Positions 49,801-58,457 are shown, numbered from the stretch's first letter. The stretch is DNA of 64,000 nt from PALSA-1006 sp964532405 (GCA_964532405.1 CAZHIC010000001.1:124001-188000), one strand, 5' to 3'. Notes: generated from the sequence alone by a model not told the origin. Numbers and translations: made by a program.

Positions 49801-51057
49801 CTCGTCGCCGAACGCGCCCCGGTTTCCGAGGGCGTTTCTGCGAGCCGCGAGGCGTCTGAAGACGTTGGCTTCGAGCCGCTGGGGTCGCCGAAAAAAATCC
49901 GGCGCGACTGGAAAGAGAAGAAGCTGGCCGCGCTCATCGACCGCCGCAGCGACTGGCTGTCCGGGGCTACCGACATGCGCAGCCGCAGCGGAACACCCGG
50001 CCTGTCGCAATTCAACTCGATCGAGATTCCGCTCGAATACAAGAAACCCTGGCATGAAGATGACGAAGTTTTTTTCAGGACAGACTACGTCAGCCTGGAT
50101 GCCGGCAGCACCGATCCGACGAGCACAAATTTCGGCAGTATGCGGATGTGCCAACCGAATTGCGCATCAAATTTGCTGGCACAATCAGCACAAGGAGCCG
50201 GTTTCACCGCCGGCTACCACAGCGATGTGCTGCGTGCCGATATCGGCGTCACCCCGCTCAATTTTGCAGTGTCAAGCATCGTCGGGGGAGTGCGCCATGA
50301 CGGCGACATCGGGCAGCTCTCGTATTCGCTCGAAGCCTCGCGCCGCCCGGTTACGGGTAGTTTGCTGTCCTTTGCCGGGACGCGCGACCCCAAATCAGGA
50401 CAAGTATGGGGAGGCGTTGTCGCGACGGGCGGACGCTTGGGGTTCAGCCTCGACAAGGGCGAGACGTTTGGATTCTGGTCGTCGCTCGGTCTGCATAAGT
50501 TGACTGGCAGCAACGTGTTAAGCAATGACCGCTTGCAGCTCATGGCAGGCGGACAGTGGCGTGTCGTCAACGAGGAGAATCGCCTGTTCGCGCTTGGCCT
50601 CGGCGGAATGTACTGGAGGCACACCGAAAACGCGGGCGAATACACGTTCGGACACGGCGGCTATTACAGCCCGCAAAGCTACCTTTCCGTGTCGCTGCCC
50701 ATCACCTATGGGGAACGCTTTCCGCGCTTCTCCTACGAGCTGCGCGGCGCGGTGTCAGTATCGCAATCGCAAACGCAGTCAGCCGCTTACTATCCGACTA
50801 ATGCTTTATTGCAATTGCAATCAGGAGATCTGGTATATGCGGGTGGTTCGGGTAGCGGTACGGGATATTCGTTGCGCGGTTCATGGGAGTATCAACTCGG
50901 CCAACCACTCTTCATTGGCGGGCTGTTGTCCATCGAACGTTCTGATTATTACGCGCCCAATAGGGCTTTGTTCTACTTGCGCTATTCGTTGGACCGGCCC
51001 GCCGCGCAGCCGGTGTCCTTGCCGCCCCTGCCCGTCGAGCCCAGCTCGCAGCTTTGA
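46831..51057 (+). CDS. bcsC: cellulose export protein BcsC with N-terminal POTRA-like domain
   Basis: A 1408-residue outer-membrane export protein, ~250 residues longer than E. coli BcsC. After the signal peptide (cleavage near VYA, residue 26) residues ~38-112 read VTVKAFRITGSRAFSEDRLR, LADSITTYYQKQGFLRAHAI and SFADGVVHFVVT, a POTRA_2-like domain as in two-partner secretion transporters. Then come ~19 TPR repeats (to about residue 1000) that scaffold peptidoglycan and enzymes. The C-terminal beta-barrel has GAGFTAGYHSDVLRADIGVT and PNRALFYLRYSLDR near the end. Start is GTG 46831 or ATG 46840. Confidence 0.93.
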   Translation: MSNMRNKLSPLALGFMLNMAWMPVYAETESASIASPLVTVKAFRITGSRAFSEDRLRKLVEHSVGRQLTHSELLELADSITTYYQKQGFLRAHAIIPPQSFADGVVHFVVTTAPVNESPKPGQRVISTLAPDARVGYGSGDPAKMLLERARWFADRDHVDLALESLDKLLSVAPNDPTGLAMRAQFEIQNGKPQEAQVTLNALRRVQPSHPAISRVESLLHTVGRDKTKLGQARVLVKEAALLQDQAGQLRAQGKEHEANARQDQKVRCYQKAIAIFHQLFPDGPPSGDLTLEYWAMVASTPQGWEPARKGIARLTRDNPGNLRYRLALAAHETSRLPLQRHALQVIIDISKDPDYLKPARQAWRSVMLRLADTPAALPLLRDYLVAEPNDSAVREKRVAIIQAQVQHSRLLADPNYQAQNAGLAHLNNDELDAAEPLLQQAVHARPKDGEAVGGMGLLRLRQGRHKEAKEYFEQAAHLNGDNSKKWNSLIKVASFWQLVGEARDARKAGDFALAENKLNAALDLDPKQADAIAAMANLQAGRGLIAAAVASYRRALFIDPLNSAALEGLITLYRQQGMSREAHQTVVQLSPAQRNALGATLKRIEADMLREQAERLLANGQRDEAITRLEAAVQLDGDDPWLRFALAKLYAQNKLPKQGRALFDDLLARHPNDADALYASALYQSNLGEYGHSSDTLARIPSPLRSVKTSILWSRNLLQLANRRLQSGHKDAAKRLLQDAETQAANDEEASLEVALAWGKMGEYRQADSVFERLRNAHTPPSVRWHLRHAEYLATSESTELGAELDALLKMPLSPDERQATNALRESFVIRTANAQIASGQPGLARRTLSHFLEDTPERIPLLHVEAQSYWAEKQWAKAGAIFAHVLQLQPDEMDARRGWIETRLAAGNRADALAQLDKWAADSAEKSLPVRLQLAELYLAMNETQRARAQLDSLLVLYPGQPRALNLAWQIAQQEKRLDDEVRYLKSALVAERAPVSEGVSASREASEDVGFEPLGSPKKIRRDWKEKKLAALIDRRSDWLSGATDMRSRSGTPGLSQFNSIEIPLEYKKPWHEDDEVFFRTDYVSLDAGSTDPTSTNFGSMRMCQPNCASNLLAQSAQGAGFTAGYHSDVLRADIGVTPLNFAVSSIVGGVRHDGDIGQLSYSLEASRRPVTGSLLSFAGTRDPKSGQVWGGVVATGGRLGFSLDKGETFGFWSSLGLHKLTGSNVLSNDRLQLMAGGQWRVVNEENRLFALGLGGMYWRHTENAGEYTFGHGGYYSPQSYLSVSLPITYGERFPRFSYELRGAVSVSQSQTQSAAYYPTNALLQLQSGDLVYAGGSGSGTGYSLRGSWEYQLGQPLFIGGLLSIERSDYYAPNRALFYLRYSLDRPAAQPVSLPPLPVEPSSQL

Positions 51058-51142
51058 ACCCGGATGGTTCGGTCGCCGCAACGCTTGCGGAGGAGGAGGC
51101 GAGCCAGCACATGCTGCGATAGCTCGCGCCTTGCGATACGCT

Positions 51143-51148
51143 ATAATG
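51143..51148 (+). promoter_or_regulatory. -10 element upstream of the fmdB-like gene
   Basis: A consensus TATAAT lies 29 bases before the ATG of the zinc-ribbon gene. No convincing -35 hexamer is visible at 16-18 bp spacing. Confidence 0.45.
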
Positions 51149-51176
51149 CGCGCCTTTCAAACGCTAGGAGCGAACT

Positions 51177-51422
51177 ATGCCTATCTACGAATACCGTTGC
51201 AGTGCCTGCGGTACACAAAAAGATGTCATGCAGAAAATGAGCGATGCGGTGCTGACCACTTGCCCGAGTTGCGCCCAAGAAACTTTTGCCAAGCAGCTTT
51301 CCGCTGCAGGCTTCCAGCTCAAAGGCAATGGTTATTACGCCACGGACTTCAAGAATCCGTCTGCGCCTAAGTCCGAGCCAGCGGGGGGTGCTTCGTGTCT
51401 TGCCATGAGCGGCAACGCATGA
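51177..51422 (+). CDS. FmdB-family zinc-ribbon protein
   Basis: An 81-residue protein with the N-terminal zinc ribbon MPIYEYRCSACGTQKDVMQK followed by TTCPSCAQETFAKQLSAAGF: four cysteines in two CxxC pairs. The C-terminal half is Ser/Ala/Gly-rich and probably disordered. The family was named after a putative formamidase regulator, but most members have no proven role. AGGAG precedes the ATG. The stop overlaps the start of the DUF502 gene (ATGA); the fmdB-DUF502-aspS order is widespread in betaproteobacteria. Confidence 0.9.
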   Translation: MPIYEYRCSACGTQKDVMQKMSDAVLTTCPSCAQETFAKQLSAAGFQLKGNGYYATDFKNPSAPKSEPAGGASCLAMSGNA

Positions 51423-52012
51423 AAAAATATCTGTTTACGGGTTTGCTGGTGTGGGTGCCGCTCGGCATTACTTTCTGGGTGTTAAACCTGGTTATTAGCA
51501 CGATGGATCAGTCTTTGAAATTGTTGCCTGAGGCTTGGCATGTTCCCGGGTTGGGGGTGGTGCTCACCCTGGCGATTGTGCTGTCCACCGGTTTGCTCGC
51601 GCGCAACGTGTTGGGGCAGCAATTGCTGAATATGTGGCACGCGATCTTGCAGCGTATTCCGGTGGTCAACAGCATCTACAACAGCGTCAAGCAAGTCAGC
51701 GATACGCTGTTGTCGGATAGCGGCAACGCCTTTGGCAAAGTTTTGCTGGTGCGTTATCCGCATCCGCAGGCATGGTCGCTGGCTTTTCAGACCACGGTGC
51801 CGGGCGAGGTGACCCGTGTAATGGACGAGGAGTACGTCGCCGTATTCGTGCCCACCACGCCCAGCCCGGTGAACGGGTTTTATTTCTTTGTGCGCAAAGC
51901 CGACACCATCGAGCTGGACATCAAAGTGGATGTGGCTTTCAAGTCCATCATTTCGATGGGCGTGGTGGCATCTCCCCATGATGTGGCGACCAAGCGGGCT
52001 GCCGGCAAATAA
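51419..52012 (+). CDS. DUF502 family membrane protein
   Basis: A 197-residue inner-membrane protein with two TM segments (YLFTGLLVWVPLGITFWVLN near residue 3, GVVLTLAIVLSTGLLARNVL near 45). The conserved cytoplasmic region is IPVVNSIYNSVKQVSDTLLS followed by GEVTRVMDEEYVAVFVPTTP and SPVNGFYFFVRKADTIELD. Function is not established. It is coupled to the upstream zinc-ribbon gene and precedes aspS by 45 bases. Confidence 0.9.
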   Translation: MKKYLFTGLLVWVPLGITFWVLNLVISTMDQSLKLLPEAWHVPGLGVVLTLAIVLSTGLLARNVLGQQLLNMWHAILQRIPVVNSIYNSVKQVSDTLLSDSGNAFGKVLLVRYPHPQAWSLAFQTTVPGEVTRVMDEEYVAVFVPTTPSPVNGFYFFVRKADTIELDIKVDVAFKSIISMGVVASPHDVATKRAAGK

Positions 52013-52057
52013 TTTCCCCCTTCGATTTACACTCAACTGAACTGAATAGATTTAACT

Positions 52058-53854
52058 ATGCGAACTCATTATTGCGGACAACTCAACGCTTCTCATCTGG
52101 ATCAAACCGTCAGCCTGTGCGGCTGGGCGCATCGCCGCCGCGACCACGGCGGGGTGATTTTCATCGACCTGCGCGACCGCGAAGGCCTAGCGCAAGTGGT
52201 GTGCAATCCGGATATTGCCGACATGTTCAAGACCGCCGAATCGGTGCGTAGCGAGTTCGTATTGCGTATCACCGGAAAAATTCGTCGTCGTCCCGAGGGG
52301 GCTGCCAACAGTAATATCGGTAGCGGTGAGATCGAGCTTGTGTGCCATGAGATCGAAGTGTTGAACGCCGCCGTTACGCCGCCGTTCCAATTGGACGACG
52401 AAAACTTATCCGAGAACGTGCGCCTGACGCATCGCGTGATCGACCTGCGCCGCCCGCAAATGCAAAAGAACATGCAGCTGCGCTACAGGACCGCGCGTGC
52501 TTTCCGTCGCTTTCTTGACGACAAAGGTTTCATCGATATTGAAACGCCGATGCTCACCAAATCCACGCCGGAAGGCGCACGCGACTACCTCGTGCCGTCG
52601 CGCGTGCATGCCGGAGAGTTTTTTGCGTTACCGCAATCGCCGCAGCTTTTTAAACAGCTGCTCATGGTGGCGGGCTTTGACCGTTATTACCAGCTCACCA
52701 AATGCTTCCGCGACGAAGACTTGCGTGCTGACCGTCAGCCTGAATTCACCCAGGTGGATGTCGAGACTTCCTTTATGTCGGAAGAGCAGATCATGGTGTT
52801 GATGGAAGAGATGATCCGCACCGTGTTCAAGGAAGTACTGGATGTCGCGCTGCCCAACCCGTTCCCGCGCATGAGCCATGCGGAAGCGATGGCACGTTTC
52901 GGCTCGGACAAGCCGGATATGCGCGTGACGCTGGAAATCACCGATGTCACCGACGCGGTTAAAGACGTGGCGTTCAAGGTGTTCGCCGGTGTGGCGAACT
53001 CCGAGAACGGTCGCGTGGCGGCATTGCGCGTGCCGAACGGCGGCACATTCTCGCGTGGCGAAATCGACGACTACACCAAGTTTGTCACCATCTACGGCGC
53101 GAAGGGCTTGGCTTACATCAAGGTCAACGACATCACGCAACTGAACGAGACCGGCCTGCAATCGCCTATCGTGAAGAATCTGCACGAAGCCGCGCTGAAG
53201 ACTATCATCGAACGCACCGGCGCTCAGAACGGCGACATTATTTTCTTCGGCGCAGACAAGACCAAGATCGTCAACGACGCGCTGGGCGCATTGCGCAGCA
53301 AGATCGGCCACGAAAAAGGCTACCTCAATGGCAAAGCATGGGAGCCGTTGTGGGTGGTGGACTTCCCGATGTTTGAATACGACGATGAAGCCAAGCGCTG
53401 GAACGCTTGTCACCATCCGTTCACCGCACCCAAAGATGAACATCTGCAATTCCTCGAAACCGATCCCGGCAAGTGTCTGGCCAAGGCCTACGACCTCGCC
53501 TTGAACGGCTGGGAAATCGGCGGTGGCTCGGTGCGTATCCACAAAGAAGACGTGCAGAGCAAAGTATTCCGCGCGCTCAACATCGGCGCGGAAGAAGCGC
53601 AACTCAAGTTCGGCTTCCTGCTCGACGCGCTGCAATACGGCGCACCGCCGCACGGCGGCTTGGCGTTCGGTCTGGATCGCATCGTCACCATGATGACCGG
53701 CTCGGAATCCATTCGCGACGTGATCGCCTTCCCCAAGACCCAGCGTGCGCAATGCCTGCTGACTCAGGCGCCATCAGCGGTGGACGAGAAGCAACTGCGC
53801 GAACTGCATATTCGTTTGCGTCAACCTGCGCCGGTCGAAGCAGCCAAGGAATAA
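52058..53854 (+). CDS. aspS: aspartyl-tRNA synthetase
   Basis: A 598-residue class II aminoacyl-tRNA synthetase charging tRNA-Asp in the cytoplasm. The N-terminal OB fold (VSLCGWAHRRRDHGGVIFID, DREGLAQVV) binds the anticodon. Motif 2 is KCFRDEDLRADRQPEFTQVD and motif 3 is PPHGGLAFGLDRIVTMMTG. The bacterial-type GAD insertion domain lies between. Length is as expected. It is followed one base later by the barnase-like gene. Confidence 0.98.
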   Translation: MRTHYCGQLNASHLDQTVSLCGWAHRRRDHGGVIFIDLRDREGLAQVVCNPDIADMFKTAESVRSEFVLRITGKIRRRPEGAANSNIGSGEIELVCHEIEVLNAAVTPPFQLDDENLSENVRLTHRVIDLRRPQMQKNMQLRYRTARAFRRFLDDKGFIDIETPMLTKSTPEGARDYLVPSRVHAGEFFALPQSPQLFKQLLMVAGFDRYYQLTKCFRDEDLRADRQPEFTQVDVETSFMSEEQIMVLMEEMIRTVFKEVLDVALPNPFPRMSHAEAMARFGSDKPDMRVTLEITDVTDAVKDVAFKVFAGVANSENGRVAALRVPNGGTFSRGEIDDYTKFVTIYGAKGLAYIKVNDITQLNETGLQSPIVKNLHEAALKTIIERTGAQNGDIIFFGADKTKIVNDALGALRSKIGHEKGYLNGKAWEPLWVVDFPMFEYDDEAKRWNACHHPFTAPKDEHLQFLETDPGKCLAKAYDLALNGWEIGGGSVRIHKEDVQSKVFRALNIGAEEAQLKFGFLLDALQYGAPPHGGLAFGLDRIVTMMTGSESIRDVIAFPKTQRAQCLLTQAPSAVDEKQLRELHIRLRQPAPVEAAKE

Positions 53855-53855
53855 G

Positions 53856-54233
53856 ATGCGGCACTTGGCACAAGCACGATGGGGGCTGCTGTTCGGTTTG
53901 CTGCTATGTTTGCCGTTCGCGCAGGCGTACAGCCATCATGCGCACGATGCAATTGCCATTTCAACCATCGCCGTCGCCGAGTTGCCCGGTGAAGCCCGCG
54001 ATACTTTTCATCTCATCAAGCAAGGCGGGCCGTTTCCCTATCCGCGCGATGGTGTCGTGTTCGGTAATCGCGAACACCTCTTACCGCAACAGCCACGCGG
54101 CTATTATCGCGAATACACGGTGAAAACGCCGGGAGCGCACAATCGCGGTGCGCGGCGTATCGTCTGCGGTATCGTCCCCGAGTGCTATTACACTGCCGAC
54201 CATTATCAGACGTTCAAACGCATCAAGGAGTAA
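53856..54233 (+). CDS. secreted barnase-like guanyl ribonuclease
   Basis: A 125-residue ribonuclease of the N1/T1/barnase family with a signal peptide (LLFGLLLCLPFAQAYS). The mature enzyme carries GPFPYPRDGVVFGNREHLLP, the catalytic Glu and Arg in YYREYTVKTPGAHNRGARRI and His in YTADHYQTFKRI. It hydrolyses RNA after guanosine via a 2',3'-cyclic intermediate. It begins 1 base after aspS and is followed 3 bases later by its barstar-type inhibitor, so the cell is protected against leaked enzyme. Confidence 0.9.
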   Translation: MRHLAQARWGLLFGLLLCLPFAQAYSHHAHDAIAISTIAVAELPGEARDTFHLIKQGGPFPYPRDGVVFGNREHLLPQQPRGYYREYTVKTPGAHNRGARRIVCGIVPECYYTADHYQTFKRIKE

Positions 54234-54236
54234 GCC

Positions 54237-54644
54237 ATGAGTGAAGATTTATGCGCACGCTTGCAGGATTTGAACGAGGTGGGTGTCTACCGCTTGAGTT
54301 GCCCGCTAGCCATGCTGGAGGCGAATGTGGCGCTGTCCGGTTTGACTTTGTTCGAGGTGGGCATTGCGGCGGTGCATAGCAAAGGGGAATTCCTCGCGAC
54401 TATGGCGCAAGTGCTAGTCGCTCCCGATTGGTTCGGGCACAACTGGGATGCCTTGGTCGATGTGCTGGGTGATCTTTCGTGGCACCCCTCTGCCGGATAT
54501 GTGCTGTTACTGTGCGGCGGCGATGCGAAGCTGGGGCTGAGCGATGCCGATCATGAAGTCGTGACAAACATCTTCACCGACGCCGTGAGCTATTGGAAGT
54601 CGCAGGGCAAGCCGTTTTGGGTGTTTATTGCCGATGGGGCATAA
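54237..54644 (+). CDS. barstar-family ribonuclease inhibitor
   Basis: A 135-residue cytoplasmic inhibitor. The hallmark APDWFGHNWDALVDVLGDLS followed by SWHPSAGYVLLLCGG matches barstar, whose helix 2 and adjacent loop plug the active site of barnase. Located directly behind the ribonuclease gene. Its 3' end overlaps the start of nudB by 11 bases. The ~35-residue N-terminal extension is usual for barstar-family proteins in betaproteobacteria. Confidence 0.9.
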   Translation: MSEDLCARLQDLNEVGVYRLSCPLAMLEANVALSGLTLFEVGIAAVHSKGEFLATMAQVLVAPDWFGHNWDALVDVLGDLSWHPSAGYVLLLCGGDAKLGLSDADHEVVTNIFTDAVSYWKSQGKPFWVFIADGA

Positions 54645-55080
54645 ACAACCGGTTTCGGTCTTGGTGGTCATTCATACCGACACACTCGATGTGTTGCTGC
54701 TGGAGCGCGCCGATTATCCCGGTTATTGGCAATCGGTGACGGGCAGCCGCGATGGCGAAGAATCGCTGCGCGAGACGGCGATCCGCGAAGTGGGTGAAGA
54801 GACTGGACTGGACGCCAATTTGTATACGCTGACGGACTGGCAAGAGCAGAACGTGTATGAAATCTACCCCAAGTGGCAGCATCGCTATCCGCCCGGTACC
54901 ACGCACAACACCGAGCATGTATTCGCCCTGCAACTCCCGCAACAGGTCGCCATACAGCTTGCGCCGCGCGAACACCTGAGCTACCAGTGGTTGCCTTGGA
55001 ACGAGGCGGCGGATAAAGTTTTTTCGCCAAGCAACCGGGCGGCGATTCTCGAATTATCCGAAAGAGTACGTCATGTCTGA
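54634..55080 (+). CDS. nudB: dihydroneopterin triphosphate diphosphatase (Nudix)
   Basis: A 148-residue Nudix hydrolase that removes pyrophosphate from dihydroneopterin triphosphate in folate synthesis. The Nudix box is GSRDGEESLRETAIREVGEE, and KQPVSVLVVIHTDTLDVLLL and EHLSYQWLPWNEAADKVFSP match NudB. I start at ATG 54634; a TTG two codons earlier is also possible. Typical position after aspS in betaproteobacteria, here displaced by the barnase/barstar insertion. Overlaps nadA by 8 bases. Confidence 0.92.
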   Translation: MGHKQPVSVLVVIHTDTLDVLLLERADYPGYWQSVTGSRDGEESLRETAIREVGEETGLDANLYTLTDWQEQNVYEIYPKWQHRYPPGTTHNTEHVFALQLPQQVAIQLAPREHLSYQWLPWNEAADKVFSPSNRAAILELSERVRHV

Positions 55081-56170
55081 ACCGAAAATTTCTATTGCCT
55101 ACGAACACCCTGATGCCGCGCAGACCAGTTGCAGTACGGTACACGTCTGGGCGAAAAAGCCGCGTGAGCCGGAAGTAGACGAGAAAGTCGAGCTGATTGC
55201 GCGCATCAAGCGCATGTTGAAAGAACGGGATGCTGTGCTGCTGGCGCACTACTACGTGCATCCCGACTTGCAGGACCTGGCGGAAGCCACCGGCGGCATC
55301 GTGTCCGACTCGCTGGGCATGGCCAACTTCGGCCACCAGCATCCGGCTAAAACCATTGTGGTGGCGGGGGTGCGCTTTATGGGCGAGACGGCGAAAATTT
55401 TAAATCCGGAAAAGCGCGTGCTGATGCCCGACTTGGAGGCGGAATGCTCGCTCGATCTCGGTTGTCCGATAGACGAATTCGCCGCGTTCTGCGACGCGCA
55501 TCCCGACCGCATCGTGGTGGTGTACGCCAACACCAGCGCGGCGGTGAAGGCGCGTGCCGACTGGATGGTGACCAGCTCTATCGCCTTGCCCGTGGTTAAG
55601 CATCTCAAGGAGCAGGGCAAGAAAATATTGTGGGCGCCGGATAGGCACCTCGGCAGTTACGTGCAGGAACAAACGGGCGCGGACATGCTGCTGTGGCAAG
55701 GTTCGTGCATCGTGCATGACGAATACAAAACAAAAGAACTTATCGAATTGAAGGCGCAGCACCCGGGCGCGCTGGTGCTGGTGCATCCCGAATCGCCGCG
55801 CGCGGTGGTCAAGCTGGCAGACGTGGTCGGTTCCACCACGCAACTCATCAAGGCGGCACAGAATTCCGCTGCGAAAATATTCATCGTGGCTACCGACAAC
55901 GGCATCCTGCACAAGATGCGCGCGCTGTGTCCGCATAAAATATTCCTCGAAGCGCCCACCGCAGGAGAGGGGGCTACCTGCACCAGTTGCAGCCATTGCC
56001 CGTGGATGGCGATGAACGGCCTGCTTAACTTGGCGGAAGTGCTGGAAAACGGCAAGAACGAAATACATGTCGATCCGTCCATCATCCCGCGCGCCGTGCT
56101 GCCGATTCAGCGCATGCTGGAATTCGCCAAGCAGATCAATCTGCCGACACGCAATCTGGGTAATGCCTAG
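55073..56170 (+). CDS. nadA: quinolinate synthase
   Basis: A 365-residue [4Fe-4S] enzyme that condenses iminoaspartate with dihydroxyacetone phosphate to quinolinate in NAD synthesis. The three cluster cysteines lie in DLEAECSLDLGC, LLWQGSCIVHDEYK and CTSCSHCPWMAMN. Other signatures are LLAHYYVHPDLQDLAEATGG, SDSLGMANFG and VHPESPRAVV. Its start overlaps the nudB end, so the two are cotranslated although in different pathways. No nadB or nadC is present in the window. Confidence 0.96.
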   Translation: MSEPKISIAYEHPDAAQTSCSTVHVWAKKPREPEVDEKVELIARIKRMLKERDAVLLAHYYVHPDLQDLAEATGGIVSDSLGMANFGHQHPAKTIVVAGVRFMGETAKILNPEKRVLMPDLEAECSLDLGCPIDEFAAFCDAHPDRIVVVYANTSAAVKARADWMVTSSIALPVVKHLKEQGKKILWAPDRHLGSYVQEQTGADMLLWQGSCIVHDEYKTKELIELKAQHPGALVLVHPESPRAVVKLADVVGSTTQLIKAAQNSAAKIFIVATDNGILHKMRALCPHKIFLEAPTAGEGATCTSCSHCPWMAMNGLLNLAEVLENGKNEIHVDPSIIPRAVLPIQRMLEFAKQINLPTRNLGNA

Positions 56171-56346
56171 CCGGTTGTCGAATAAGTGGCAGCGTTTTAA
56201 AAGGCGTTGTTTTTTACTCAAGTATGCACAGGCCGCTTAAAAGTATTGTGGGCTGGCTTTGCATGGAGTAAATTTCGAGACTGGATGGTTCGTTATTAGG
56301 TGATTGGCGGCGAACTCCAAAATTTTTTAACCAAAGGGAGACTGAA

Positions 56347-56949
56347 ATGTTGAGCAAAAGAACTTGGGCGGTGATGTTGGCTGGCGTGGCTGTGCTGATG
56401 TTGAGCGGCTGTGCTACTGAGGTTAAACGAATAGGGGTTGAAGAGGTTAAGGATCTGTCGGGAAATTGGAATGACACCGACTCGCGTCTGGTGTCGGAGG
56501 AGATGATTCGCGATTCGCTATCTACCGGCTGGCTCACCCGTCATGAGCAGAAATCCAAAAAAGCGCCCACGGTTATCGTAGGCAATGTGCGCAATCTTTC
56601 TCATGAGCATATCAATACCCGCACTTTTGTCGCCGATCTTGAGCGTGCTTTTGTCAATTCCGGTCGCGTCGATGTGGTCGCATCAAAAACCGAGCGTGAA
56701 GGTCTGCGCGAAGAACGTGCCGATATGGATCTGCATGCCAGTGAAGCCAGCCGTAAAGCGGCGGGTAATGAAGCGGGTGCCGATTACATGCTGATGGGAT
56801 CGATCAATACCATCATCGATGCGGCGGGTGGCGAGCAGATTCGTTTTTATCAGATAGACCTCACCTTGGTCAGCACGGTTGACAATCGCAAGGTTTGGAC
56901 CGGTCAGAAGAAGCTGAAGAAAGATGTGAAAGATGCAAAGTTTCGCTAA
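56347..56949 (+). CDS. LpoB-like lipoprotein
   Basis: A 200-residue lipoprotein with lipobox LMLSGCATEV (Cys near 22). The mature part (LSGNWNDTDSRLVSEEMIRD, TVIVGNVRNLSHEHINTRTF, ADYMLMGSINTIIDAAGG) matches the LpoB family, COG3417. In E. coli LpoB activates penicillin-binding protein 1b at the outer membrane. GGGAG precedes the ATG. The gene stands in a triad with COG3014 and LPP20-type genes, each followed by its own terminator or gap, suggesting a shared cell-surface complex rather than the classical PBP1b partner. Confidence 0.85.
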   Translation: MLSKRTWAVMLAGVAVLMLSGCATEVKRIGVEEVKDLSGNWNDTDSRLVSEEMIRDSLSTGWLTRHEQKSKKAPTVIVGNVRNLSHEHINTRTFVADLERAFVNSGRVDVVASKTEREGLREERADMDLHASEASRKAAGNEAGADYMLMGSINTIIDAAGGEQIRFYQIDLTLVSTVDNRKVWTGQKKLKKDVKDAKFR

Positions 56950-56966
56950 CGGTATAGCTGCTTGAG

Positions 56967-56992
56967 AATTCCCCGGCTTTAGCCGGGGAATT
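56967..56992 (+). terminator. intrinsic terminator/hairpin after the LpoB-like gene
   Basis: AATTCCCCGGCT and AGCCGGGGAATT are perfect complements around a tight loop. Only a short T-run follows, so read-through to the next gene is possible. Confidence 0.7.
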
Positions 56993-57073
56993 TCGTTGGG
57001 TAGATTGACTGCGGGTTGTCGTCGATAACCGGATCGTCGGTAAAATCCAAAAAATTAAATAGGGATGCGAAAA

Positions 57074-58402
57074 ATGGAAAATGTCGTCAGCGGCATGTCA
57101 GAAATTTCGGACGGGGCCAAACAAGGGCGCAGTCTATCGCGAGTGTTCTTGGGCTTGGCCGCATTGGCGGTAGTATTGGTGCTGCCGGGTTGCGCCACAT
57201 ACAGCGCGGGCTTTGTCAACGTGGAAAGGGCAACCGCTAATCGTGACTTGGATGGGGCGGTCAAGTCGCTGGATGAACTCAAGCTTACCGGGCCCGATGA
57301 AACATTGCATCATCTCAACAAAGGGGTTTTGCTGCGCTTGCAGGGAAAATATGCCGATTCCAACAAGCATTTCGATGCGGCCAAAAGCCTGATGGAAAAG
57401 TTGAATGCGATCAGCGTCGTGGAGCAGGCCGCCTCGGTAACGGTGAATGACACGATGAAGGCGTATGAAGGGTTGCCCAGCGAGCAATTGATGGTTTACT
57501 CATTCGAGGCGCTTAATTATCTGCAAATGGGCGATATCGATGACGCTGCGGTAGAGGCCAGGCAATTCGATGTGAAGCAGGGATTGATTGTCGAAAAAAA
57601 CAAGAGCGCCAAGTATCTCTCGGGAGCCTTTGTGCGGTATTTAAATGGCATGGTTTACGAGGCGGTCGGCGAGAGAGATTCCGCGCGCATAGAGATGCAA
57701 AAAGCGGTGGATGGTTACAAGGCGCAGAACTCCGGATTCCCGGTTCCGCAGGCGCTCAAAGATGATTTGAGGAGGCTGGAGGCAGGAAAAGCCGCATCCA
57801 GCGAGGTGGTCTTCATCCTGCATAACGGACTAGGAGCCTCTGTGGATGAGAATAATATCCGGGTGGTCAATCCTTTTCCGGGCAAAGATGGCCCTGTCAT
57901 GTTCAGCCTTGCCGTGCCCAAGTTCGTCAAACGTTCGTTGCCTGTCGCTCGCGTGGTGTTGAGTTCGGGTTCAAGCTCCGCCACCTCGGAAGTGGTGGAG
58001 GATGTCAACGGCATTGCCGAGAAGAGCTTTAATGATCGCCTGCCGGTCATCATTGCGCGGGGTGTTGCCCGAATGGTGGTGAAAAATGTAGCTGCGCAAG
58101 CAGCCAAAAAACAGATGGAAGGCAATGCCTATTCGTCTTTGTTGAACTTTGCCACGGATGTTGCAACCAACGCTTCCGAGAGGGCCGATACGCGCTCTTG
58201 GTCGTTGTTGCCGGGCAATATTCAAATGGCGCGATTGTCTTTGCCGGCGGGAAAGCATGATGTGACCGCCACGTATTACAGTGCAAGCGGGAACGTTTTG
58301 GATACTCGCGAATTCAAGGATGTCGAAGTCAAGGCGGGCCGGAAGGCGTTTGTTTCCGACTATTTCCTGAACCCGCCTGCCGCAGCTAAAGCGGCGAATT
58401 AA
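57074..58402 (+). CDS. COG3014-family lipoprotein
   Basis: A 442-residue lipoprotein. An unusually long N-terminal stretch precedes the hydrophobic signal and lipobox VLVLPGCATYSAGF (Cys near 39). The body has TPR-like helices (LDGAVKSLDELKLTGPDETL, QMGDIDDAAVEARQFDVKQG) and a conserved beta-rich C-terminal half (VVFILHNGLGASVDENNI, QMARLSLPAGKHDVTATYYS). COG3014 members are uncharacterised. I start at ATG 57074, with AGGG 9 bases upstream, rather than 57065. Middle member of the LpoB-COG3014-LPP20 triad. Confidence 0.85.
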   Translation: MENVVSGMSEISDGAKQGRSLSRVFLGLAALAVVLVLPGCATYSAGFVNVERATANRDLDGAVKSLDELKLTGPDETLHHLNKGVLLRLQGKYADSNKHFDAAKSLMEKLNAISVVEQAASVTVNDTMKAYEGLPSEQLMVYSFEALNYLQMGDIDDAAVEARQFDVKQGLIVEKNKSAKYLSGAFVRYLNGMVYEAVGERDSARIEMQKAVDGYKAQNSGFPVPQALKDDLRRLEAGKAASSEVVFILHNGLGASVDENNIRVVNPFPGKDGPVMFSLAVPKFVKRSLPVARVVLSSGSSSATSEVVEDVNGIAEKSFNDRLPVIIARGVARMVVKNVAAQAAKKQMEGNAYSSLLNFATDVATNASERADTRSWSLLPGNIQMARLSLPAGKHDVTATYYSASGNVLDTREFKDVEVKAGRKAFVSDYFLNPPAAAKAAN

Positions 58403-58417
58403 TTTAGTTGAAGCAAT

Positions 58418-58436
58418 CCCCCGGTTTCGCCGGGGG
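58418..58436 (+). terminator. intrinsic terminator/hairpin after the COG3014 gene
   Basis: CCCCCGG and CCGGGGG form a 7-bp stem over a 5-base loop, with no strong T-run. Probably partial termination or mRNA protection within the triad. Confidence 0.6.
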
Positions 58437-58457
58437 CAATTAACTTCGGAGGTCAAA

